Source: Acidobacteriota bacterium (GTDB lineage Bacteria > Actinomycetota > Acidimicrobiia > Spongiisociales > UBA5794). From it: DNA of 7,473 nucleotides. The position numbers and the translations under genes were made by a program. The stretch is taken from NCBI GenBank assembly GCA_022574065.1, contig JACZST010000091.1, positions 1 to 7,473 of the forward strand, read 5' to 3'. Under the pieces are notes generated by a model. That model saw only the letters and a list, made by a program, of their open reading frames with translations, did not search any database and was not told the DNA's origin. Each line of letters begins with the position of its first letter. Within the stretch, counting starts at the first letter, position 1. Positions 1 to 4,780 of this stretch are shown here, piece after piece.

Positions 1-2
1 TT

Positions 3-491
3 CAGGAGCTGGAAACCGCGGTCCGTCTGGGCACGCCGTTTGTGAATGTCATCTGGGAAGACCGCCAGTTCGGCTCGATTGCCTGGAAGCAACAAACCCG
101 CTTCGGGCGGAATTTCGGCACAGACTTCTCCAATCCCGATTTCGTTCGCCTCGCCGAGTCATTCGGCCTCCCAGCGTGGCGGGTGACCTCCGCAGATGAC
201 TTCGCAGTCCGGCTCCGCCAGGCCCTCGAGCTGCCGGTGCCTACGCTGATCGTCCTCGAGATCGACTACAGCGTCGACGTTGCAATTGCCGACGACCTGG
301 GTGAAGAAACCGGTCCGCACTTGAGACGGCCCGGGGCCGCGGCTCGCGACGCGGCAGACATCGCCGATCGCTTCTCCGGCACCGCCCCCGACGAAGCCCG
401 TTGGGAAAACGAAGGCGGGGCCGTACGGTCACTCCGCCACCGGGACGCGACCGCCGCGAGTTGGACCATCTCGGGCCATCGGTTGGTGTGA
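3..491 (+). CDS. Acetolactate synthase-like thiamine-diphosphate enzyme, C-terminal part (5' end outside window)
   Basis: The frame is open from the first bases of the window and ends at a TGA (489-491), giving 162 visible residues; the N-terminal three quarters lie upstream. The visible part is the end of the thiamine-diphosphate binding domain. The segment WEDRQFGSIAWKQ (residues 18-30) matches the metal- and cofactor-binding loop seen as 'NDxxYGxIxWKQ' in acetolactate synthase and related enzymes; the Asp at residue 20 sits where a metal ligand is expected. PDFVRLAESFG and the later TLIVLEIDYS (about residues 80-90) fit the family's C-terminal fold. Such enzymes condense two pyruvates to 2-acetolactate in the cytoplasm. 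Whether this one is catabolic (AlsS-like), anabolic (IlvB-like) or another carboligase or decarboxylase cannot be decided from the fragment. After the usual family end (LGEET, about residue 105) the frame continues for roughly 57 Ala/Arg-rich residues with no recognised match, so the true 3' end may be disturbed. Confidence 0.85.
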   Translation, partial: QELETAVRLGTPFVNVIWEDRQFGSIAWKQQTRFGRNFGTDFSNPDFVRLAESFGLPAWRVTSADDFAVRLRQALELPVPTLIVLEIDYSVDVAIADDLGEETGPHLRRPGAAARDAADIADRFSGTAPDEARWENEGGAVRSLRHRDATAASWTISGHRLV

Positions 492-497
492 CCGTTT

Positions 498-512
498 ACC
501 GGATCGCCCGGT
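498..512. terminator. Weak hairpin after the acetolactate synthase-like gene
   Basis: A perfect inverted repeat ACCGG / CCGGT with a 5-base loop begins seven bases after the TGA of the upstream gene, in the 123-base spacer between two convergent genes. There is no T-run on either strand, so a role as terminator rests only on position and on the fact that many high-GC bacteria use U-poor hairpins. Five-base GC-rich repeats arise by chance easily. Confidence 0.25.
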
Positions 513-614
513 GTACCGGATGGGGCTGGAGGCTTTCTGGCACGCCGGCGGAGGTCATCAGCATGGGCGCCGAGGTCGTATGGAAGCCTGGGCTTGCTGG
601 CGGTCCCGCCGGGG

Positions 615-1613
615 TCAAGGCGTACCCTCGGCGAAGGTGTCGATCATGAGTCGCACGTCGGAACCGACTGAATACAGGATCGGGCAGGTGCAGCCGGCGG
701 CGACGTATTCAGCGACCGCGGCCCGGCACTCGTCGGGTGTGCCCGAGGCAGTGATCATCTGGACGATGTCGTCGGGCACGAGCTTGGACGCGGCGACGAC
801 TTGTTCGTGGGTGGCCGGCCAGGTGAGCATCGCACCGATCTCGTCGAGCAGCGCCATCGGAACGCCTGATGCCTTCATGATGTGTGGTTGCTGGCCGAGG
901 TACTGGGTGACCAAGAGACGTGCTCGATCGAGGGCGACCTGGCGGTCGTCGGACACGGAGCACACCACGAGCTGAGGCCGGTCAAGATCGTCGACCGAGC
1001 GGCCGGCACGAGCGGCACCCCGTTCGAGGGCGTCCATCGCCTGTGCGTTGTATGTGGGCGGCACCAGGTAGTTGAGCAGCACGCCATCGGCGATCTCCCC
1101 GGCGAGCTCCATCATCTTCATTCCGGTGGCCCCTATATAGATCGGCACTTCTTTGGGTCTGCGCTCCTGGTGCACGTAGTCGAGTTCGACGCCATCGAGG
1201 TGGACAAAGTCGCCGTGGTAGGTGACGGTTTCGTCGGCGAGCAGGGCGCGCACCGCCTCCACCGTCTCCCGGATAGCCGTCAATGGCCGGCGGCGCTCGA
1301 TACCGACCTTGGCGGCTAGGGGATCCCACCAGGCACCTATGCCGAGGATGACTCGGCCCGGGCCCAAGTCGTCCAGTGTCGAGAAAGTGGAGGCAAGGAG
1401 AGCTGGGTTGCGGGTCCAGTTGTTGACGACGCCGGCGCCGACTTTGATGCGGGTGGTGTGGGCCAAGAAGGCGGCCATGGGGACCGTAGCCTCTCGCACC
1501 AACCGGCTTTCGGCCTGCCAAACTGCTTCGAATCCGCGGTCTTCCGCGTAGCGCACGTATTCGATCGCTTCGCGGATCGGGTAGTCGTCCTGCAGATACA
1601 TCGCCAGTCTCAC
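615..1613 (-). CDS. LLM-class (luciferase-like) F420-dependent oxidoreductase
   Basis: The 332-residue protein has the usual length and layout of the bacterial luciferase-like monooxygenase superfamily, in the branch near F420-dependent methylene-tetrahydromethanopterin reductase. Visible features are the early YVRYAEDRGFEAVWQAE strand-helix unit (residues 19-35), the GAGVVNNWTRNPALLA stretch (59-74), LGIGAWW (90-96) before the substrate loop, PIYIGATG (157-164), ADGVLLN (175-181), and a C-terminal SGTPDECRAAVAEYVAAG unit (290-307). These belong to a TIM barrel that binds F420 or flavin. The likely role is cytoplasmic hydride transfer between reduced cofactor and an unknown substrate; the natural substrate cannot be inferred. 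The start is a GTG at 1611-1613, preceded six bases upstream by AGGTGA, and it gives the typical N-terminus RLAMYLQDD. An ATG five codons in has no comparable site. The gene converges on the acetolactate synthase-like gene and diverges from the CMD-family gene. F420 use is inferred from family resemblance; FMN use is the alternative. Confidence 0.9.
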   Translation of the reverse strand: MRLAMYLQDDYPIREAIEYVRYAEDRGFEAVWQAESRLVREATVPMAAFLAHTTRIKVGAGVVNNWTRNPALLASTFSTLDDLGPGRVILGIGAWWDPLAAKVGIERRRPLTAIRETVEAVRALLADETVTYHGDFVHLDGVELDYVHQERRPKEVPIYIGATGMKMMELAGEIADGVLLNYLVPPTYNAQAMDALERGAARAGRSVDDLDRPQLVVCSVSDDRQVALDRARLLVTQYLGQQPHIMKASGVPMALLDEIGAMLTWPATHEQVVAASKLVPDDIVQMITASGTPDECRAAVAEYVAAGCTCPILYSVGSDVRLMIDTFAEGTP

Positions 1614-1619
1614 TGCTTC

Positions 1620-1625
1620 TCACCT
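1620..1625 (-). promoter_or_regulatory. Ribosome binding site that fixes the GTG start of the LLM oxidoreductase
   Basis: On the minus strand AGGTGA, an exact piece of the anti-16S complement, stands six bases before the GTG at 1613. It supports GTG at 1613 rather than the ATG at 1599-1601. Confidence 0.7.
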
Positions 1626-1671
1626 GTGTCCTTTACAAGCGTCGTCGAGTCGATCAAGGAATGTCTGTCTG

Positions 1672-1700
1672 TTCCTAGGGCGGTACGGCACCGTGCTCAA
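1672..1700 (-). promoter_or_regulatory. Candidate sigma70-type promoter for the LLM oxidoreductase
   Basis: Reading leftward, TTGAGC (1700-1695) is followed after exactly 17 bases by TAGGAA (1677-1672), which would give a leader of about 50 bases before the GTG start. The -35 is good and the -10 is weak at its last position. A second possibility closer to the gene is TTGATC (1657-1652), 16 bases, TAAAGG (1635-1630). The call is by pattern only; the choice between the two is open. Confidence 0.3.
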
Positions 1701-1712
1701 GTGTTACACCTG
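1698..1712. promoter_or_regulatory. Imperfect inverted repeat, operator-like
   Basis: CAAGTGTTACACCTG is an inverted repeat with six of seven arm positions matching around a central T. It lies in the divergent spacer and overlaps the -35 element (1695-1700) of the candidate leftward promoter, where a repressor would act. A second, related repeat, GGTGCATGACACC (1725-1737, arms GGTG/CACC), lies 26 bases away centre to centre; both contain GGTGT when read on the minus strand. No regulator gene is adjacent, so the binding protein is unknown. Confidence 0.3.
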
Positions 1713-1902
1713 ATCAATCGAATCGGTGCATGACACCAGTGATCCAGAGCAGCCAGTTGCCAGGCACATTCGAACCGATGGATGACTGCGTCCCCCAACA
1801 TAGCTGTGGCGGTCGAGGCAATCTCTTGTCGACCGGGCCGTGTCCCTGTGGTGGATGGCGACGGCCCAGTAGCCTCAGGCGGACGAGACCGGTACCAGGT
1901 AG

Positions 1903-1908
1903 AGGAGG
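1903..1908 (+). promoter_or_regulatory. Ribosome binding site that fixes the CMD-family start
   Basis: AGGAGG lies four bases before the ATG at 1913. It is the strongest Shine-Dalgarno match in the window. It rules out the in-frame upstream start at 1730, which would add about 61 residues without family resemblance. Confidence 0.8.
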
Positions 1909-1912
1909 GTCG

Positions 1913-2230
1913 ATGACCGACTACTTGCCCAGCGTGTACACAGCCTTCCGAGCCACGTACCCGGAGGTTGCCGGTGCGCTCGATGCCCTCGGTGCCGCTT
2001 CCAGTACCGCCGGACCGCTCGACACCCACACTCAGCGTCTGGTGAAGCTGGCGATCGCGATGGGGGCATCGGCGGAGGGAGCGGTCCGCTCCAACGTCCG
2101 AAAGGCTCTCGATGTTGGAGCCAGCCCTGAGGAGATCAGACAGGTCGGAGTACTCGCGGTGACGACGATCGGCTTCCCGGCCGCGATAGCCGGCCTTGGC
2201 TGGATCGAGGATGTACTCGTCGCGGACTGA
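1913..2230 (+). CDS. Carboxymuconolactone decarboxylase / AhpD-like small protein
   Basis: The product has 105 residues, the size of single-domain CMD proteins. The all-helical fold is recognisable from HTQRLVKLAIAMGA (39-52), then SNVRKALDVGASPEEIRQV (60-78) and the C-terminal LAVTTIGFPAAIAGLGWIEDVL (81-102), the usual order in this family. Members range from gamma-carboxymuconolactone decarboxylases of aromatic degradation to AhpD-type alkylhydroperoxidases with a CxxC pair. This protein has no cysteine at all: Ala54 and Ala57 occupy the expected CxxC sites, and Asn61 stands where the family His normally lies, while Glu55 is kept. AhpD peroxidase chemistry is therefore unlikely, and no substrate can be proposed. 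It diverges from the LLM oxidoreductase and lies 390 bases before a FAD-dependent oxidoreductase on the same strand. That spacing is large for an operon, so any functional link is only suggestive. Confidence 0.85.
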   Translation: MTDYLPSVYTAFRATYPEVAGALDALGAASSTAGPLDTHTQRLVKLAIAMGASAEGAVRSNVRKALDVGASPEEIRQVGVLAVTTIGFPAAIAGLGWIEDVLVAD

Positions 2231-2243
2231 GCATCTTGTCGCT

Positions 2244-2263
2244 TGCTCGGCACAACTCGAGCA
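2244..2263 (+). terminator. Possible terminator hairpin after the CMD-family gene
   Basis: TGCTCG and CGAGCA form a perfect 6-bp stem with an 8-base loop, 13 bases after the stop at 2230. A short T-containing stretch (GTTTCT, 2271-2276) follows a few bases later. This is the best candidate for ending the CMD transcript, but the stem is short and the T-tract is poor. Confidence 0.35.
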
Positions 2264-2565
2264 TGGCAAGGTTTCTCGGACATAGGTCGACGCGACCCGG
2301 CGAGCGTGTTGCGTCTGATCATCGAGAACCCTGCCGGGTGCGAGGAGTGATTCGCGCACATGGTGTGGCAGACACCCAAGGCGATCGATGCTCCTGGTCG
2401 TTCGGTTGTTTGTCACGGCAGCTCACCCGTTGGGAAGCGATGCCCGACCCGCAGTCTGTGTCGGCGACGTTGAGTGACTGCACTCGGGAAACCGTCAACG
2501 TGTGCCGAGGCACCTCCCTCAACACATCACATGTGCGATAGTGCTTCTTTGGGGAGATCCTGTTG

Positions 2566-2579
2566 GGCCAAAAGTGGCC
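2566..2579 (+). promoter_or_regulatory. Inverted repeat upstream of the FAD oxidoreductase gene, near a weak promoter-like pattern
   Basis: GGCCA and TGGCC form a perfect inverted repeat around AAAG, 41 bases before the ATG. It lies between TGTTGG (2561-2566) and TATAGG (2584-2589), a weak -35/-10 pair 17 bases apart. If that pair is a promoter, the repeat would sit in its spacer, a usual repressor or MerR-type position. Both calls are by pattern only. Confidence 0.25.
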
Positions 2580-2620
2580 TGCCTATAGGGATCGTCAGGC
2601 TCGAGATCTGAGAGAGCGCA

Positions 2621-3766
2621 ATGGCATCAAGCAACGTAGTGATCCTGGGCGGCGGTTTTGGGGGAGCGCGTACCGCTTTGGTTGTTCGAGAAAGCCTCGA
2701 ATCATCCCATCGGGTGACACTGATCGACCGCCGCGAGACGATGCACCTCTGCGGGATGAACCCGATGCTCGTGGTGGGTGAGCGCGACCCGGCGACAACG
2801 ACACGCTCTATCAGCAGGTTGGCCGAACGAGGAGTCGATTTCCGGCTTGGAGAAGTCACCAGCCTTGATCTTGAATCGCGCGAGGTCACTACCGATACCG
2901 GCGTGGTTCCCTTCGACCATCTGGTGGTGGCGCTCGGCGCCAGTTATGACTGGAGCGCGGTCCCAGGGTCGGATTCGGCCCACTCGTTCTATTCGTTCGA
3001 GGAGGCCGTCCGGCTTCGTGACGAGATCGCCGGCCTCCGCGGTGGAACGATTGTCATCGCGGCCGCCAGGCCGCCATACAAGTGCCCGCCTGCTCCCCTT
3101 GAGATGGGCATGCTCCTCCACTGGTTGCTGGGTCGACGTGGCGTCCGAGACGACTTCGACCTGAAGATCTTCATACCGGAACCGGCACCGCTGGGTGTCG
3201 CCGGGCCGGACGCGGTGGCGCGAGTCCGGGCCGCTCTCGAGGAGCGGCACATAGAACTGCACACCGCCTGTGGCGTCGTTGAGGTGAGCGGCCGAGAGGC
3301 ATCCTTCTCGGACGGCTCGTCCTTGGAAGCCGACTTGATCGTGACGGTGCCGGTGCACCGATGCCCGGGCGTCGTAGCTGAGTCAGGTCTGACCGAAGGC
3401 GGGTCTTGGGTGCCCGTCGATCCGGACACGCTCGAGACGAGCGTGCCCGGCGTATTCGCCATAGGTGACGTGAATGTGATCCCGATCGGCGAAGGGAAGG
3501 CAATCCCAAAGGCAGGGGTGTTTGCTTCAGGGCAGGCCGAGACTGTGGGCCTCCTGATCGCGTCCCGAATAAACGATCAAGAACCTCCACCTGCATACGA
3601 CGGGCAAGGCGAATGCTTTCTGACTTTCTCGGACTCTGAAGCGGCCCTAGTCGGCGGCACGTTCCTTGCACCGGATGGTCCCCGCGTCGGCCTGGGGGAA
3701 GCGTCTCAGGAGGCCATCCGCCTCAAGGAGGAATTCGAACAGGATTGGCGCCGCTTCGTGATTTGA
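2621..3766 (+). CDS. FAD-dependent oxidoreductase, SQR / type II NADH dehydrogenase-like
   Basis: The 381-residue protein belongs to the two-dinucleotide-binding-domain flavoproteins (Pyr_redox_2). The N-terminal FAD site is NVVILGGGFGGARTAL (5-20), with the acidic end of the second strand at Asp36. LVVALGAS (101-108) is the mid-domain motif and PGVFAIGDVN (276-285) the second FAD-phosphate motif, followed by AIPKAGVFASGQAE (294-307). The PYKCPPAPLEM stretch (153-162) places Cys155 where sulfide:quinone oxidoreductases and flavocytochrome c sulfide dehydrogenases have an active-site cysteine, and Cys332 in the C-terminal GECFLTF motif could be its partner. Other cysteines are at 44, 217 and 248. 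The second nucleotide domain lacks a clear GxGxxG, which argues against a simple NADH dehydrogenase. A likely role is electron transfer from sulfide or another sulfur donor to quinone at the membrane; substrate and acceptor are inferred. The ATG at 2621 starts three residues before the FAD-site strand; the ribosome site (AGAGAG) is weak. Confidence 0.88.
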   Translation: MASSNVVILGGGFGGARTALVVRESLESSHRVTLIDRRETMHLCGMNPMLVVGERDPATTTRSISRLAERGVDFRLGEVTSLDLESREVTTDTGVVPFDHLVVALGASYDWSAVPGSDSAHSFYSFEEAVRLRDEIAGLRGGTIVIAAARPPYKCPPAPLEMGMLLHWLLGRRGVRDDFDLKIFIPEPAPLGVAGPDAVARVRAALEERHIELHTACGVVEVSGREASFSDGSSLEADLIVTVPVHRCPGVVAESGLTEGGSWVPVDPDTLETSVPGVFAIGDVNVIPIGEGKAIPKAGVFASGQAETVGLLIASRINDQEPPPAYDGQGECFLTFSDSEAALVGGTFLAPDGPRVGLGEASQEAIRLKEEFEQDWRRFVI

Positions 3767-3772
3767 ACGCAG

Positions 3773-3789
3773 CGTCGAGCTCATCGACG
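3773..3789 (+). terminator. Perfect hairpin directly after the FAD oxidoreductase gene
   Basis: CGTCGA and TCGACG form a perfect 6-bp stem with a 5-base loop, and a G-T pair can extend it by one. The stem begins seven bases after the TGA at 3766. Position suits a terminator; no T-run follows, as is common in high-GC actinobacteria. Confidence 0.4.
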
Positions 3790-3830
3790 TCACCGACGAG
3801 CATCTGGCGACGCTGGCGGCCTGGATTCTC

Positions 3831-3861
3831 CTGCTATCAGCGTTCGCCTCTTCGATAGCAG
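3831..3861. repeat. 8-bp inverted repeat in the convergent spacer
   Basis: CTGCTATC (3831-3838) and GATAGCAG (3854-3861) are exact reverse complements separated by 15 bases. The repeat sits in the middle of the 194-base gap between the convergent FAD enzyme and hemolysin III-like genes. It could form the same hairpin in transcripts from either side, so it may serve as a shared bidirectional terminator or RNA-end stabiliser. It lacks flanking T-runs. Confidence 0.4.
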
Positions 3862-3920
3862 CAGAGGTAACGCCGAATGCCGATTCTGTCTCGGTTGCCG
3901 TGGGGAAGCTGGGCTCGGCC

Positions 3921-3956
3921 ACGAGATTCTGCGCGGCGCGATTGTTCTCTTCTCGT
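3921..3956 (-). terminator. Candidate terminator after the hemolysin III-like gene
   Basis: ACGAGA (3921-3926) and TCTCGT (3951-3956) pair perfectly, with a 24-base interior that contains the self-complementary GC-rich run GCGCGGCGCG (3931-3940). Read leftward, it starts five bases after the TAG of the hemolysin III-like gene. There is no T-tract. Confidence 0.3.
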
Positions 3957-3960
3957 ACCG

Positions 3961-4620
3961 CTACGAGTAGACGGTGAGCGACACCGCAACGTAGTGAACG
4001 ATGAAGGCGGCGATTGTCAGGGCGTGAAACACCTCGTGGAATCCGAACCAGCGGGGGAAAGGGTTCGGGCGCTTCAAGCCGTAGACCACTGCGCCGAGGC
4101 TGTACAGCACACCGCCGACGGCGATCAGCACGACCACGGCGACGCCGGCGCCGCCCACAAGATCGGGTAGATAGAAGATGGCCACCCAGCCGAGGGCAAC
4201 GTACACCGGCGTGTACAGCCATCGCGGCGCACCTACCCACAGGACCCTGAACGCCACCCCGGCCAATGCGCCAACCCAGACGATCCACAGCAACACCCGA
4301 CCCTTGCCGGGCGGCAGGGCCAGGACCGCAAACGGTGTGTAGGTCCCGGCAATGATCAAGTAGATGTTCGAGTGATCCAACCTTCGAAGCGCCCGATCGA
4401 TGCGGGGAGACCACGAGCCTCGATGGAGCAGGGCGCTGGCACCGAACAACAGGGCGGCCGTGGTAGCAAATATGGCGGTCGCGATCCGCGCCTCCCCCGA
4501 TCCAGCGAGAGCCACCAGCACGATCCCGGCGGCGACGGCAAAGGGAAACATCGCCGCGTGTAGCCACCCCCTCAGCTTCGGCTTGCGGCTTTCAGGAGCG
4601 GTTACTTCGCTGTCGATCAT
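3961..4620 (-). CDS. Hemolysin III / PAQR-like seven-helix membrane protein
   Basis: From the chosen start the protein has 219 residues, typical for the hemolysin III (YqfA/COG1272, HlyIII) family. About seven hydrophobic helices follow a short N-terminal tail. Family marks are LRGWLH (16-21), SALLHRGSW with Ser62 and His66 (the SxxxH element), LDHSNIYLIIAGTYTPF (81-97) with Asp82, GWVAIFYLP (144-152), GGVLYSLGAVVYGLKRPNP (169-187) and FHEVFH with His195 and His199. His66, His195 and His199 with Asp82 are the expected metal site of the PAQR fold. The biochemical role in bacteria is poorly defined; a membrane hydrolase or lipid-homeostasis role is suggested by the fold, and haemolysis is only a historical name. 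The start is uncertain: ATG at 4620 has GAGG abutting it, ATG at 4635 has no ribosome site but lies nine bases after GATTAT, and the frame stays open to 4806, inside the upstream gene. It lies downstream of the MFS gene on the same strand. Confidence 0.88.
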   Translation of the reverse strand: MIDSEVTAPESRKPKLRGWLHAAMFPFAVAAGIVLVALAGSGEARIATAIFATTAALLFGASALLHRGSWSPRIDRALRRLDHSNIYLIIAGTYTPFAVLALPPGKGRVLLWIVWVGALAGVAFRVLWVGAPRWLYTPVYVALGWVAIFYLPDLVGGAGVAVVVLIAVGGVLYSLGAVVYGLKRPNPFPRWFGFHEVFHALTIAAFIVHYVAVSLTVYS

Positions 4621-4644
4621 CCTCGAAAGGTACATGAGGTAGGG

Positions 4645-4650
4645 ATAATC
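4645..4650 (-). promoter_or_regulatory. Possible -10 element for the hemolysin III-like gene
   Basis: Read leftward, GATTAT ends nine bases before the ATG at 4635 and 24 bases before the ATG at 4620. It would start a transcript with almost no leader for the first, or a short leader for the second. No good -35 is seen. Upstream lies the inverted repeat GGCGC (4673-4677) / GCGCC (4685-4689) with a 7-base gap, which could be an operator. Confidence 0.25.
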
Positions 4651-4748
4651 AGCAGAGAGGACGATTACACAGGGCGCGTTCCGTGCGCCGGGACCAGACA
4701 GGTGAGACGATGTGTTCAGGTCGAGGGGTTGGCTTTCTTCTCGCGCGG

Positions 4749-4764
4749 AGAGATGCCGATCTCT
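4749..4764 (-). terminator. Hairpin shortly after the MFS transporter gene
   Basis: AGAGAT and ATCTCT pair perfectly around GCCG, starting 16 bases after the stop of the MFS gene in its direction of transcription. An alternative pairing TCTC (4739-4742) / GAGA (4748-4751) overlaps it, so only one of the two can form. No T-run follows. It may be a partial terminator that separates MFS and hemolysin III-like expression. Confidence 0.35.
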
Positions 4765-4780
4765 GCTCGTGCTTAGCCCG

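Larger units (their letters stand above)
2231..2620. other. 390-base spacer without a convincing gene
   Basis: No frame here has a plausible start with a ribosome site and protein-like composition; the open frames on both strands are Arg/Ser-rich and resemble nothing known. The spacer contains the hairpin at 2244-2263, a 7-bp inverted repeat ACCCGGC (2295-2301) / GCCGGGT (2333-2339) with a 31-base gap, the perfect 8-base palindrome CACATGTG (2528-2535), and the GGCCA/TGGCC repeat at 2566-2579. It probably holds the promoter of the downstream FAD enzyme gene and perhaps a long leader or a small RNA. I recognise no riboswitch class in it. Confidence 0.5.

Noticed and set aside
882..1319. 145-residue plus-strand frame opposite the LLM oxidoreductase
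   Set aside because: It is fully antisense to a well-supported gene and matches no known family.
1730..1912. In-frame upstream extension of the CMD-family gene with several Cys residues
   Set aside because: It adds about 61 residues rich in Pro, Gly, Arg and Cys with no family resemblance, and the strong AGGAGG at 1903-1908 directly precedes the ATG at 1913.
1697..2416. 239-residue minus-strand open frame
   Set aside because: It lies antisense to the CMD gene and its flanks, has low-complexity Arg/Ser composition and no recognisable domain; antisense frames stay open easily in such GC-rich DNA.
2236..2541. 101-residue plus-strand frame in the spacer before the FAD enzyme gene
   Set aside because: There is no ribosome site, no protein-like pattern and no recognised family; composition is Arg/Ser/Thr-rich as in non-coding frames.
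2608..2613. CTGAGA, a word found in thiamine (TPP) riboswitches, just before the FAD enzyme gene
   Set aside because: None of the other conserved TPP riboswitch segments are present near it, and the downstream gene is not a thiamine gene.
3647..4567. 306-residue minus-strand frame overlapping the hemolysin III-like gene
   Set aside because: It is out of frame with the recognised HlyIII motifs, and its Arg-rich composition is that of a shadow frame.
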